Assembly: GCF_001038505.1 (NCBI RefSeq)
Contig: NZ_LDPY01000005.1
Span: 62,001-126,000, forward strand
Source: Puniceibacterium sp. IMCC21224
GTDB lineage: Bacteria > Pseudomonadota > Alphaproteobacteria > Rhodobacterales > Rhodobacteraceae
DNA length: 64,000 bases
Direction of reading: 5' to 3'
A program made the translations under genes and the position numbers. This document shows, piece after piece, positions 43,810-53,236 of the stretch (within the stretch, counting starts at the first letter, position 1; each line of letters begins with the position of its first letter). Below the pieces are notes generated by a model. The model searched no databases. It had not been told where the DNA came from and saw only the letters and a program-made list of their open reading frames with translations.

Positions 43810-44070
43810 ATGACAAAGCCCCATGTGCACGCAACCCATCCCGCCCTCGTCGCCCGGCTGAAGCGCGCCGATGGGCATCTTCGTGCCGTGATCGACATGA
43901 TCGAGGCGGGCAAACCCTGCCTCGAGATCGCGCAGCAACTTCAGGCGGTCGAGAAGGCGGTGGTCAACGCCAAGCGTGCGCTGATCCACGATCACCTGGA
44001 CCATTGCCTCGATGCTGATCACTCGCCCGCGGACCGCGATGAACTGAAAACCATCTCCCGTTACCTCTGA
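43810..44070 (+). CDS. CsoR/RcnR-family metal-sensing repressor, NreA-like
   Basis: An 86-residue all-helical sensor: LVARLKRADGHLRAVIDMIE, GKPCLEIAQQLQAVEKAVVN, LIHDHLDHCLDADHSP. C38 in KPC and the histidines in HDHLDH match the metal-site positions of RcnR/NreA-type nickel or cobalt sensors; N-terminal histidines (HVHATH) may add ligands. It probably represses itself and the exporter encoded 10 bases downstream until metal binds. Confidence 0.85.
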   Translation: MTKPHVHATHPALVARLKRADGHLRAVIDMIEAGKPCLEIAQQLQAVEKAVVNAKRALIHDHLDHCLDADHSPADRDELKTISRYL

Positions 44071-44080
44071 GGTCACTGCA

Positions 44081-45400
44081 GTGCTCGAAGTCCTTGCCGA
44101 CCGTACCTATCGCCATCTCTTCGCTGCACAGGTCGTGGCGCTTCTGGGTACGGGGCTTGCCACCGTGGCACTGGGGCTTCTGGCCTACGATCTTGCGGGC
44201 GACAACGCAGGCCTGGTGTTGGGCACGGTCTTCACCATCAAGATGGTGGCCTATGTCGGCATTGCCCCCATCGCCGGGGCTTTTGCGAACCGGGTGAACC
44301 GCCGGGCGTTTCTGGTAGCACTTGATCTGGTGCGGGCGGGCGCGGCGCTCTGCCTGCCTTTCGTCACCGAGGTCTGGCAGGTCTATCTCCTGATCTTGCT
44401 GCTGCAATCGGCGTCCGCCGCCTTCACGCCGACCTTCCAGGCGACCATCCCGGACGTGCTGCCGGACGAGGCGCGCTACACGCGGGCGCTGTCGCTGTCG
44501 CGGCTGGCCTATGACCTTGAGAACATCGCCAGCCCGATGCTGGCCGGGCTCCTACTTGTGGTGGTGAGCTACAACTCGCTTTTCCTTGGAACGGTGGTGG
44601 GGTTCGCGGCCTCCGCGGCGCTGGTCGTCTCGGTCCTGCTGCCCAGCCCGAAACCGTCCGAGCCGCGTGGCATCTACGACCGCACGACGCGCGGCATCCG
44701 CATCTACCTTGCGACACCGCGCCTGCGCGGCCTGCTGGCGCTGAACCTCGCCGCAGCCGCTGCGGGCGCGATGGTGCTGGTCAACTCGGTGGTGCTGGTG
44801 CGCAGCACGCTGGGGCTGGACGCATCCGCGCTGGCCTGGACGCTGTTCGCCTTCGGCGCGGGCTCGATGCTGGCCGCACTTGCGCTGCCGAAGCTGCTCG
44901 ACCGCCTGCCGGACCGACCGGTGATGGTCGCCGGCGCTGCGCTCATGGTGCTGACGCTCCTCGGTCTGGCCGGAGAGGTCGCCGCCCTTGGGCTCACCTG
45001 GCCCGTCCTCCTTGGTGCATGGCTGCTGGTGGGACTGGGGTATTCGGCGGTGCTCACCCCCTCCGGCCGCCTGCTGCGGCGCTCCGCCCATGCGGAGGAT
45101 CGCCCCGCGCTCTTCGCCGCCCAGTTCGCGCTCAGCCATGCGTGCTGGCTCGTCACTTATCCGCTGTCCGGCTGGCTGATGACGCAGTTCGGGCCGGTCG
45201 CGGCCCTCGGGACGCTGGCGGCGCTGGCGGGCGTCGGCGCGTTGTCGGCCCTTCGCCTCTGGCCGCAGGAGGATCCAGAGATCCTCGAGCACAGCCATGA
45301 CAATCTGCCGCTCGACCACCCCCATCTGAAGGGCGCCCGGCGCCACGCGCATCCGTTTGTCGTGGACGACCAGCACCCCCGCTGGGCGTCACAGCTTTGA
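44081..45400 (+). CDS. MFS metal exporter, NreB-like
   Basis: A 439-residue major facilitator with about twelve spans, opening YRHLFAAQVVALLGTGLATV. The C-terminal tail is rich in metal-binding residues (EHSHDNLPLDHPHLKG, then RRHAHPFVVDDQHPRW), as in NreB-type nickel exporters. A GTG start has GAGG ahead. Directly preceded by an NreA-like sensor, it most likely exports Ni2+ or Co2+ from the cytoplasm. Confidence 0.78.
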   Translation: MLEVLADRTYRHLFAAQVVALLGTGLATVALGLLAYDLAGDNAGLVLGTVFTIKMVAYVGIAPIAGAFANRVNRRAFLVALDLVRAGAALCLPFVTEVWQVYLLILLLQSASAAFTPTFQATIPDVLPDEARYTRALSLSRLAYDLENIASPMLAGLLLVVVSYNSLFLGTVVGFAASAALVVSVLLPSPKPSEPRGIYDRTTRGIRIYLATPRLRGLLALNLAAAAAGAMVLVNSVVLVRSTLGLDASALAWTLFAFGAGSMLAALALPKLLDRLPDRPVMVAGAALMVLTLLGLAGEVAALGLTWPVLLGAWLLVGLGYSAVLTPSGRLLRRSAHAEDRPALFAAQFALSHACWLVTYPLSGWLMTQFGPVAALGTLAALAGVGALSALRLWPQEDPEILEHSHDNLPLDHPHLKGARRHAHPFVVDDQHPRWASQL

Positions 45401-45438
45401 GCGAGCCTCAACGTATGCCCCTGAATGTCATGCGAATC

Positions 45439-45918
45439 TCAGGCTGCCTGATAGCTTGAGAATGTCTCTGTCGTGCCGTCACGACGGATCAGGTAGACGA
45501 CATAAGCCTCTCGCTGCGACTCCGGGCCCATGCCGGGCGATCCGTAGGGCATGCCGGGAACTGCAAGGCCGACCGCGTCGGGGCGTTCCACCAGAAGACG
45601 GCGAATGTCCGCAGCGGGCACGTGGCCCTCGATCGTGTAGCCGTCCACACGGCCCGTATGGCAGGAGACCATCTCCTGCGGGATGCCGTTGTCCAGCTTG
45701 TAGCGCATCAGAAGCGTTCCGGCGCTCGCCTCGGTCGTGACGACAAAGCCGCCGTTTTCGAGGATATCGATCCAGGCCGAGCAGCAGCCGCAGTTCGGGT
45801 CCTTCATCACGTGGATCGCCGGTCCGGTGCCTTGTGCCAGAGTCCTCAAGGACGACGCAGCCACCAGCGCAACTGCGCCGAGCAGAAGCGTGCGGCGGGA
45901 AAAAGTGTCTTGGTTCAT
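45439..45918 (-). CDS. DUF411 metal-binding exported protein
   Basis: A 159-residue protein with a twin-arginine-like signal (FSRRTLLLGAVALVAASSLR) and the DUF411 core: MKDPNCGCCSAWIDILENGG, MVSCHTGRVDGYTIEGHVPA, GLAVPGMPYGSPGMG. The CGCC cysteines and methionine-rich end fit copper binding. It is 39 bases downstream of the copper ATPase gene and last of the minus-strand copper operon. Confidence 0.82.
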   Translation of the reverse strand: MNQDTFSRRTLLLGAVALVAASSLRTLAQGTGPAIHVMKDPNCGCCSAWIDILENGGFVVTTEASAGTLLMRYKLDNGIPQEMVSCHTGRVDGYTIEGHVPAADIRRLLVERPDAVGLAVPGMPYGSPGMGPESQREAYVVYLIRRDGTTETFSSYQAA

Positions 45919-45957
45919 CTGATCTTCCTTTCGAGTTTGCATGTGTAGACGGACAGG

Positions 45958-48291
45958 TCAGAGATCGACCCGCCTAAGTCGCAGGGCGTTGGTGATCACC
46001 GAGACCGACGACAGGCTCATGGCCGCCGCCGCGATCATCGGCGAGAGGAGAAGGCCGGTGACAGGGTAAAGCAGTCCTGCCGCGATAGGGACGCCAAGCG
46101 CGTTGTAGGCGAAGGCGAAGAACAGGTTTTGCTTGATATTGCGCAGGGTGGCGCGCGCGAGTTTTCGCGCGCGTACGATGCCCATCAGGTCGCCGCCCAA
46201 CAGGGTGATGCCGGCGCTTTCCATCGCCACATCCGCGCCAGTTCCCATGGCGATGCCGACGTCCGCAGCGGCCAGCGCGGGGGCGTCATTCACACCGTCG
46301 CCCGCCATCGCGATCTTGTGGCCATCGCGGCGCAACTGCTCGATCAGGTCCTTTTTCGCCTCGGGCAGGATGCCCGCGCGCACTTCGTCGATGCCAAGCT
46401 GGCCGGCCACTGCCTGCGCCGTGCGCTCGTTGTCGCCGGTGGCCATGATGACGCGCAGTCCCTGCGCATGCAGTTCGCGGATGGCCTGCGCGGTGCTGTC
46501 CTTGATCGGGTCGGCGACCGCCACGATACCGGCGAGCACGCCATCGACGGCGACGAACATCGCCGTCTTGCCCTCGGCGCGCAGGGTATCTGCCTTCGCC
46601 TCGGCTGCGCCCGTGTCCAGACCCATATCCCGCATCATGGCGGCGTTGCCGAGCGCTACCGCGCGCCCGCTGACCTTGCCGTTCACGCCCTTGCCGGTGA
46701 TGGCGTCGAAGTCCGTTGCCTCCTGACGCGGTGCCCCCCGGGCCTCGGCGCCCTCGACGATGGCTTCGGCCAGAGGGTGTTCGGAACCGCGCTCCAGGGC
46801 TGCGGCGAGCGACAACAAATCCATTTCCGCCAGATCATCGAGTGCGACCGTATCCGTCAGTTTCGGCTTGCCCATGGTCAGTGTGCCGGTCTTGTCGACG
46901 ATCAGCGTATCGACGCCCGCCATGCGCTCCAGCGCCTCGGCGTCTTTGATGAGCACGCCCGCCTGCGCGCCGCGGCCCGCCGCCGTGGTGATCGAGATCG
47001 GCGTGGCGAGACCAAGCGCACAGGGGCAGGCGATGATCAGCACCGACACGGCAGAGGCGATGGCGAAGACCAGCGCAGGTTCGGGGCCGAAGATCAGCCA
47101 GACTACGAAGGCGATGATCGCTATTGCGACGACGGTCGGCACGAACACCGCCGACACGCGGTCGGCCAGCCCCTGGATCGGCGCGCGGGACCGGCGCGCG
47201 TTCGACACCATGGCGACGATCTGCGCCAGCACGGTGTCGGCGCCGACCTTGCCCGCCTCGATCACGAGGCTGCCGTTCTTGTTGATCGTGGCGCCGGTCA
47301 CGTCATCGCCCGGACCCTTTTCCACCGGCATGGACTCGCCGGTCAGCATGCTTTCATCGAGAGACGAGCGGCCCTCGATCACCGTTCCGTCGACCGGGAC
47401 CGCGTCGCCCGGGCGCACGCGCAGCCTGTCACCCTCCATGATGTTCCCGAGCGGCGCGTCGTATTCGGTGCCGTCAGGCAGGATCCGCCGCGCTGTCTTG
47501 GGCGCGAGGTCGAGGAGTGCGCGGATCGCGTCGCCTGTGCGTTCGCGCGCGCGCAGTTCGAGAACCTGCCCCACAAAGACCAACGTGACGATCACCACGG
47601 CTGCCTCGAAATAGGTGCCGACGCCGTGGCCCATCCGGTATTGTTCGGGGAAAACGCCCGGGAGGAACGTGGCGAACAGCGAATAGAGATAGGCCGCCGC
47701 CACGCCGAGGCTGATCAGCGTCCACATGTTGGGGCTGCGGTTCACGATCGAATCCCAGCCGCGCCGGAAGAACGGCAGCGCCGCCCAGAGGATGATCGGT
47801 GTGGCCAGCACGAACTCGAGATAGCTTGTTGTCTGATGCCCGATCCAGTCGCGCACCGGCAGGGCGACCAATTCGCCCATGGTCAGGATGACAAGCGGTA
47901 CCGCCGCCGCGGCGGAAATCCACATCCGGCGGGTGAAGTCGGTCAATTCCTCGCTGGGCTCGTCCGACGGTACGATCGGTTCCAGCGCCATGCCGCAGAT
48001 CGGGCAGGACCCCGGCGCATCCCGGACGATCTCGGGATGCATCGGACAGGTGTACTGGACGTTGGCGGGAGCTGCCTTCTTCTGCCCGGACGCGCGGCCG
48101 GAGGCATAGAACCACGGATCCGCCTGGAACTTCGTCTGGCACTTATCCGAGCAGAAATGGAAGGTCTCGCCCTGGAACGCGGCGTGACGCCCGTCCGCCT
48201 TGACCGCGACCGTCATCCCGCAGACCGGGTCCTTTGCCGTCTCGGTCCCAGCCGGGATGTCGGGCGTTGCGTGATGGTGATCGTGCTCCAT
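45958..48291 (-). CDS. Copper-translocating P1B-type ATPase with YHS domain
   Basis: A 777-residue copper (or silver) exporter. The N-terminus has a His cluster (EHDHHHATP), a YHS domain ([32 protein letters not shown]) and a heavy-metal-binding domain ([20 protein letters not shown]). The membrane site is [16 protein letters not shown], the phosphorylation site [12 protein letters not shown], and the hinge [23 protein letters not shown] ligands indicate monovalent copper or silver. Central gene of the copper operon. Confidence 0.93.
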   Translation of the reverse strand: MEHDHHHATPDIPAGTETAKDPVCGMTVAVKADGRHAAFQGETFHFCSDKCQTKFQADPWFYASGRASGQKKAAPANVQYTCPMHPEIVRDAPGSCPICGMALEPIVPSDEPSEELTDFTRRMWISAAAAVPLVILTMGELVALPVRDWIGHQTTSYLEFVLATPIILWAALPFFRRGWDSIVNRSPNMWTLISLGVAAAYLYSLFATFLPGVFPEQYRMGHGVGTYFEAAVVIVTLVFVGQVLELRARERTGDAIRALLDLAPKTARRILPDGTEYDAPLGNIMEGDRLRVRPGDAVPVDGTVIEGRSSLDESMLTGESMPVEKGPGDDVTGATINKNGSLVIEAGKVGADTVLAQIVAMVSNARRSRAPIQGLADRVSAVFVPTVVAIAIIAFVVWLIFGPEPALVFAIASAVSVLIIACPCALGLATPISITTAAGRGAQAGVLIKDAEALERMAGVDTLIVDKTGTLTMGKPKLTDTVALDDLAEMDLLSLAAALERGSEHPLAEAIVEGAEARGAPRQEATDFDAITGKGVNGKVSGRAVALGNAAMMRDMGLDTGAAEAKADTLRAEGKTAMFVAVDGVLAGIVAVADPIKDSTAQAIRELHAQGLRVIMATGDNERTAQAVAGQLGIDEVRAGILPEAKKDLIEQLRRDGHKIAMAGDGVNDAPALAAADVGIAMGTGADVAMESAGITLLGGDLMGIVRARKLARATLRNIKQNLFFAFAYNALGVPIAAGLLYPVTGLLLSPMIAAAAMSLSSVSVITNALRLRRVDL

Positions 48292-48352
48292 GGTCTGCCA
48301 GCCTTTCGATGTTTCTTGCTTGCCGCCTCCAAGGACTGGAAGCTCAAGCCCT

Positions 48353-49663
48353 TTAGTGATGGTCGTGAGCGCCTTCCCCGACAGGATTGCGCGCTAAGAA
48401 CAGCCGGACGAACAGGAACACCAGCGCCATGCCAAGAATGCCGACCACGACGATGAGCGGGTCGGACTGCCACTTCATCGCAGCGAAGGCGGCCAGCACC
48501 ACGGCGTCGAGGGCGATGGCCGTCAGCAACACCCAGCCTTGCGCACCAATTTCCTCGCGCAGATGCCGGAACACGCCGAAGTGGATGATCATGTCCATCA
48601 CCAGATAGAAGAAGGCCCCGAGCGAGGCGATGCGGCTGAGATCGAAGAAGACCGTCAGGAAGCCCGCTATCACGACGGTGTAGACGAGCGTGTGGTCCTT
48701 GATCGTGCCTTGCATCCCGAAATGGCTGTGCGGGATCATTTTCATGTCGGTCAGCATCGCCAGCATCCGCGAGACCGCGAACACGCTGGCGATCAGACCC
48801 GACGCGGTGGCCACCAGCGCCAGCGCCACCGTCAGGTAGAAGCCTGTTTGCCCGAGCGCGGGCTCGGCGGCCTCGGCCAGCGCGTAGTCCTTCGCCGCCA
48901 CGATGCGGTCGAGCGGCAGGCTGGAGCCGACCGCGAAGGCCACCAACAGATAGACGACGACGCAGAGCGCGATGGACCAGATGATGGCCCGGCCCACGTT
49001 GCGGTGCGGGTCGGTGACCTCTGCGCCGCTGTTGGTGATGGTCGTGAAGCCCTTGAAGGCCAGGATCGACAGCGCAACCGACGCCACGAACCCTGTGGCT
49101 GCAAAATCATCACCCGTCGCCTCGAACGAGATGCCGCTTGCCCAAAGACCCGCTGCGCCGAACAGCGCGATGCCGCCCACCTTGAGCACGGCCATGATGA
49201 TGGAGAACAGCCCGACCGACCGGGTGCCCGATGCGTTCACGAGATAGGCGAAGACGATCAGCCCGACACCGAGAATAGGCACGAGGATGCTGTCCGGATC
49301 GCCGCCGAACGCCCGCAGCGTGTAGGTGCCGAAGGTGCGCGCGACGAGGCTTTCGTTGATCACCATCGACAGCGCCATCAGGAGGGCCGCGCCCGCCGCG
49401 ACCGTCGTCGGGCCGTAGGCCTTCTTCAGGATCATCCCGATGCCGCCCGCTGACGGATACGCGTTCGACATCTTGATGTAGGTGTAGGCGCTGAACGCGG
49501 TCACGATGGCGCCCACGATGAACGAGAGCGGGAAGAGAGGCCCGGCGAGTTCGGCGATCTGCCCGGTCAGCGCGAAGATGCCCGCGCCGATCATCACGCC
49601 GGTTCCCATGGCCACAGCACCCGGGAGGGTAATGCTGTTTTTCTCGTAATCACTTTTCGTCAT
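48353..49663 (-). CDS. APC-family amino acid/polyamine-type permease
   Basis: A 436-residue permease with about twelve spans. It begins [20 protein letters not shown], the substrate-site helix of the APC superfamily, and has [20 protein letters not shown] and [20 protein letters not shown]. It ends in a His motif, GEGAHDHH, which is unusual and fits metal cargo. Its role among copper genes is not clear. Overlaps the TVP38-like gene by four bases. Confidence 0.82.
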   Translation of the reverse strand: MTKSDYEKNSITLPGAVAMGTGVMIGAGIFALTGQIAELAGPLFPLSFIVGAIVTAFSAYTYIKMSNAYPSAGGIGMILKKAYGPTTVAAGAALLMALSMVINESLVARTFGTYTLRAFGGDPDSILVPILGVGLIVFAYLVNASGTRSVGLFSIIMAVLKVGGIALFGAAGLWASGISFEATGDDFAATGFVASVALSILAFKGFTTITNSGAEVTDPHRNVGRAIIWSIALCVVVYLLVAFAVGSSLPLDRIVAAKDYALAEAAEPALGQTGFYLTVALALVATASGLIASVFAVSRMLAMLTDMKMIPHSHFGMQGTIKDHTLVYTVVIAGFLTVFFDLSRIASLGAFFYLVMDMIIHFGVFRHLREEIGAQGWVLLTAIALDAVVLAAFAAMKWQSDPLIVVVGILGMALVFLFVRLFLARNPVGEGAHDHH

Positions 49664-50334
49664 GGATTTTCCTTTTCAGGCTTTTGCCGCAGCGCCACCC
49701 AGAGCAGCGGCAAGCCCGTCACGAGCCCGAGACCGAGAACTGCCCAAGTTGCGCGCCCGAGGTCTCCGCTAACCGCCTCGCCGCCGAAATGGGCAAGCAG
49801 GAAGCTCGCCGGGATGATGCCCGCCAGTGTCGCGACGGCGAAACGCCAAGCATGGAGACGGCTGAGTCCGGCCGCGTAGCTGACCATGTCGAAGGACACG
49901 AAGGGCATAAGGCGGCTGGCGAAAACCGTCGCCGTCAACGCGTTCTGCGAGCCGAGCAGCCCGGCATCGACGCGGTCACCAAAAACCCGCCGCAAGACAT
50001 CATGCCCCAGAACCCGCGCGAGGCCGAAGGCGATCAGCGCCCCGAGTTCCGCCCCGATCACGACCAGCCCTGTCCCCCAGACATGCCCGTAGGCCGCACC
50101 TGCCACCATTGCGATGGGCGCGCTCGGGATCGGGCTGGCTACGACCGCAATGGTCATGAACGTGACGATCACGACCGGCCCCCAGAGGCCGGCGCGCGCA
50201 ACCAGTTTCTCCAGACGCTCGGGCTGCAGAAGGCTGCGCGCCTCGGCGAACACCGAAGGCGCGACCTGCCAGACAGCGAGCAGGACGATCCCGAGGATCG
50301 CAAGGCCGGCGAGAATGGTGGCGCGCAGGCTCAT
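49660..50334 (-). CDS. TVP38/TMEM64 (VTT/DedA-like) membrane protein
   Basis: A 224-residue membrane protein of the VTT fold: IAVVASPIPSAPIAMVAGAA, GLVVIGAELGALIAFGLARV, SRLMPFVSFDMVSYAAGLSR. Such proteins often accompany metal-resistance operons, though the transported species is unknown. The ATG at 50334 overlaps the DUF302 stop; an earlier start at 50370 would overlap more. Confidence 0.8.
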   Translation of the reverse strand: MSLRATILAGLAILGIVLLAVWQVAPSVFAEARSLLQPERLEKLVARAGLWGPVVIVTFMTIAVVASPIPSAPIAMVAGAAYGHVWGTGLVVIGAELGALIAFGLARVLGHDVLRRVFGDRVDAGLLGSQNALTATVFASRLMPFVSFDMVSYAAGLSRLHAWRFAVATLAGIIPASFLLAHFGGEAVSGDLGRATWAVLGLGLVTGLPLLWVALRQKPEKENP

Positions 50335-50335
50335 C

Positions 50336-50722
50336 TCACACCGCCGCGATGGCCTTCGCCAGGAGGTCACGCACCTCGCCCGCCACGGCCGTCAGCTCGG
50401 CGTTCTCAATCGCCTGCATCGACGCCACAGGATCGATGGCGCTGACTTCCACGCCGCCGTCCACCTCGCGCAGGATGACGTTACAGGGCAGCATCGCGCC
50501 GACCCGAGGCTCGATCCCGATCGCCTGATACGCCATCTTCGGGTTGCAGGCGCCGAGGATGCGGTAGGCGGGCATCTCGACGTCAAGCTTCTTTTTCATC
50601 GTAGCCTTGACGTCGATCTCGGTCAGGACGCCGAAGCCATAGTCCGCCAGCGCAGCACGGGTGCGCGGGTCGACGTCTTCGATCCCGATGTCGGGGATCA
50701 TGCGATTGATTGTGTAAGCCAT
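50336..50722 (-). CDS. DUF302 protein
   Basis: A 128-residue cytosolic protein of the DUF302 fold: AALADYGFGVLTEIDVKATM, YRILGACNPKMAYQAIGIEP, GAMLPCNVILREVDGGVEVS. CNP and PCNV are the conserved cysteine positions. DUF302 proteins are common in copper and sulfur-related operons; biochemical role unknown. Confidence 0.82.
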   Translation of the reverse strand: MAYTINRMIPDIGIEDVDPRTRAALADYGFGVLTEIDVKATMKKKLDVEMPAYRILGACNPKMAYQAIGIEPRVGAMLPCNVILREVDGGVEVSAIDPVASMQAIENAELTAVAGEVRDLLAKAIAAV

Positions 50723-50738
50723 TGAGAAGTCCTTTCGT

Positions 50739-50864
50739 CTATTTCCGAAGATATTTGACCAGCGCTGCTATGGCCAAAACCACCAGCGCAAGGATCAGCA
50801 GGCCGAAGAGCCAGCCAATCCCCATTCCGAAACCCATTCCGGAGCCCATATCGTTCCAGTTCAT
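50739..50864 (-). CDS. Small membrane protein in the copper operon
   Basis: A 41-residue ORF: a Gly/Met-rich start (MNWNDMGSGMGFGMGIGW) then one membrane span (LFGLLILALVVLAIAALV) and a basic end KYLRK. AGGAGG lies seven bases before the ATG, and it fits neatly between the multicopper oxidase and DUF302 genes. Methionines near the membrane may bind copper. Looks like SHOCT/copper-operon miniproteins. Confidence 0.7.
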   Translation of the reverse strand: MNWNDMGSGMGFGMGIGWLFGLLILALVVLAIAALVKYLRK

Positions 50865-50991
50865 CGTCTCATCCTCCTGATTTTCACCCGCAGGGTGCGC
50901 CTATTGACCGGCCATCACGACAACATGGGGCAGGACAGCACAGGATCGGTGTCGGGACATCGGGGCGCCCTGTCCGGACGCCCCGCCCGGA

Positions 50992-52521
50992 TCACACCGA
51001 CGCCGTGACCGCGAATTCGGTCATCATGCCGGTCGCAAGGTGCGGCATGTGATGGCAATGCAGCATCCAGCGCGCGGCCTCGCCGGCGTCCAGGGCGACA
51101 TCGACCATCGACATCGGCGGAACGTGAACCGTGTCGCGCAGGGCACCGGCAACACGCCGCCCGTTCAGGCCGACGACCTGGAACACATGCCCGTGCAGAT
51201 GCATCGGGTGGGCCATCATCGACATGTTGTGGAACGACAGCACGACCCGTTCGCCGCTGCGCGCGGTGATCGGCTGGTGCTGGCCCCAGACGGCCCGGTT
51301 GATCGTCCAGACATAGGGGTGCATCGAGCCGCCGAGCATCAGCATCTGGCTGCGGTCCACCTGCCGATCCGGCAGGGGATCGCGGGCGATGAGGCGCGCC
51401 TCCTGTGCAAGATCGGTGTCGAACGCGGGTGCTGCGGTCTCCGCCATGGCATCGAGGCGCCGGACCTCGGCTCCCTGCGTAGCGAGGATCAGGCCGGTGC
51501 GCTCGCGCGCGCCTTCGCGCAGGGCGAGGATCGGCCAGGTGCCGCCGTCGTTCGGCAGGTCGATCTCGATGTCCAGCCGCTGACCCATGGCCAGCCCGAA
51601 CCGGTTGCCCGCGACAGGCTGGACGGCGTGGCCGTCCGTCGCGACCAGTCGCGCCTCGGCACCCCCGGTGTCGATCCAGAACACCGTCGCCGCGGCGGCG
51701 TTGATGACCCGCAGCCGGATGCGCCCGCCACGCTCGACCTGCACCACCTCGGGGTCCGACAGGGTCCGGTCGTTGGCGAGATAGGCGTCCCAGTCGTAAT
51801 CGTTCAGGTCCATGGCCATGCCGCCCATCTGGCCGCCCATGCCCATCATCGCACCCATGTTGCCCATGCCGCCATGGCCCATCGCGCCATGATCCATGCC
51901 CTGCATCGCGCCCATGCCTCCCATGGGCGCGCCTTGATCGGGCGCCGCAGTGGCACTATGACCTGCGCCGTGTCCGCCGCCATGACCCGCGCCGATCTCC
52001 GCCAGAACCTCCTCGGGGCCCTTGAAGGAGAAATCATGCAGGAACATCACGACCTCCTGCCGGTCAGCAGCAACGTCCTCGGCCGAGCGCACGATCAGCG
52101 GTGCTGCCAGCAGCTGCATCTCTTGCGTCGGCACATGGCTGTGCATCCAATGCGTGCCCGGCCGCGTCTCAAAATCGTAGGATCGGGTCTCTCCGGACGC
52201 GAGGAGGGGCATCGGCATGTCCGGCACGCCGTCCTGCGCATTGGGCGGGATCTGGCCATGCCAGTGGATGATGGTGCCGACATCAAGATCGTTGGTCAGA
52301 TCGACCCGGAACCTCTGGCCGGGGTCGAGGATCAACCCCTGACCGCTGGGACCGACAAGGCCAAAGACGGTTGCGGCGCGTCCATCGATATCGAGGGTCC
52401 GGGTCGCGGCGGCGAGGCTGATCGGCGCCGCCCCTTGCGCAAAGGCGATGCGGGGCATCTGTGCCGCGCCAATGGCGGCGGCGCTTGCGGCAAGAAAGCC
52501 GCGTCGTGAAAGCGTGTTCAT
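50992..52521 (-). CDS. Multicopper oxidase (CueO/CopA type)
   Basis: A 509-residue exported oxidase that detoxifies Cu(I). A twin-arginine signal (LSRRGFLAASAAAIGAA) leads to three cupredoxin domains with HWHGQIPP, HSHVPTQ, HPMHLHGHVFQV and HCHHMPHLATGMM, the ligands of the type 1, 2 and 3 copper sites. A long Met/His/Gly-rich insert (about 185-245; GGMGAMQGMDHGAMGHGG) is typical of copper-binding loops. GAGGAG fixes the start at 52521. Confidence 0.92.
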   Translation of the reverse strand: MNTLSRRGFLAASAAAIGAAQMPRIAFAQGAAPISLAAATRTLDIDGRAATVFGLVGPSGQGLILDPGQRFRVDLTNDLDVGTIIHWHGQIPPNAQDGVPDMPMPLLASGETRSYDFETRPGTHWMHSHVPTQEMQLLAAPLIVRSAEDVAADRQEVVMFLHDFSFKGPEEVLAEIGAGHGGGHGAGHSATAAPDQGAPMGGMGAMQGMDHGAMGHGGMGNMGAMMGMGGQMGGMAMDLNDYDWDAYLANDRTLSDPEVVQVERGGRIRLRVINAAAATVFWIDTGGAEARLVATDGHAVQPVAGNRFGLAMGQRLDIEIDLPNDGGTWPILALREGARERTGLILATQGAEVRRLDAMAETAAPAFDTDLAQEARLIARDPLPDRQVDRSQMLMLGGSMHPYVWTINRAVWGQHQPITARSGERVVLSFHNMSMMAHPMHLHGHVFQVVGLNGRRVAGALRDTVHVPPMSMVDVALDAGEAARWMLHCHHMPHLATGMMTEFAVTASV

Positions 52522-52594
52522 GGTCGTCTCCTCGGGACATCCCGTCCCGTTCATCAAGGCCGATGGGACGCCGCAGGCGTCTGCCCGGGCGCGA

Positions 52595-52957
52595 TTAGAG
52601 GAGACGGAGCTTCGGAGGGCGTTCGTTCAGTCCCGGCGCACGGCTGACGTGGATCGCCTCGGACGCGACGTCATGACTGGCGGCACCGTGGGCGTGCCCA
52701 GCTTCACCGCCTGCCGACGTCAGAAAGGCCGAGAGACCTGCGCAGACGAACGCGCACATCTCGGCATCGGCCTGTCCACAGTGCTCTCCAGCGGCACAGT
52801 CGGGGCTCGCAATGACCGGAGAGTGCATCATGTCGGCGACATGCCTCGCGTGATCCACACCGGAATTCATGCTCATGCGTGTCGCGTGCGCGGAGGTCAC
52901 CGTCGTCACCACGGTGATCGCGAGTATGGCAAGCATGGTGATGACACGTTCGATCAT
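52595..52957 (-). CDS. Hypothetical exported protein, first gene of the copper operon
   Basis: A 120-residue protein with a signal-like helix (VITMLAILAITVVTTVTSAH), then Met/His/Cys-rich sequence: MMHSPVIASPDCAAGEHCGQ, DAEMCAFVCAGLSAFLTSAG, GEAGHAHGAASHD. Composition suggests a periplasmic copper-binding or sensing protein. The frame also opens at 52993. It lies 73 bases ahead of the oxidase gene. Confidence 0.6.
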   Translation of the reverse strand: MIERVITMLAILAITVVTTVTSAHATRMSMNSGVDHARHVADMMHSPVIASPDCAAGEHCGQADAEMCAFVCAGLSAFLTSAGGEAGHAHGAASHDVASEAIHVSRAPGLNERPPKLRLL

Positions 52958-53236
52958 GCTGCAAAGATAGGCATTACTCACGAGAATGTCCATTGTCGCA
53001 GGCGCCTAACCGCTGGCACAACGTGGGATTGACCAAAAGAGAATGATGTTCTGCAGTGATCGGGGACTGACGTCTTGGAAAAAACTCTTCGAAATACTGT
53101 CGAGATCGGTCTGTTCATCGGAGGTGTGACCCTCGACTTCGTAGCAACCCGGGGCAGGTAGGACGTATCAACGTACAATCCGTGTGCAAGTCCCAGTGGG
53201 CCCGGACGACACTGTCCGCGAAGCGGCCATCATCGC
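52958..53236. other. Gap between copper cargo and virD4
   Basis: No gene seen. It must contain the promoter of the minus-strand copper operon; composition is less GC-rich than the flanks. It is the right-hand border of the cargo block, but I found no repeat or IS end marking an insertion. Confidence 0.5.

Noticed and set aside
52958..53236. tRNA or attachment site at the cargo/virD4 border
   Set aside because: No cloverleaf or direct repeat could be found by eye.
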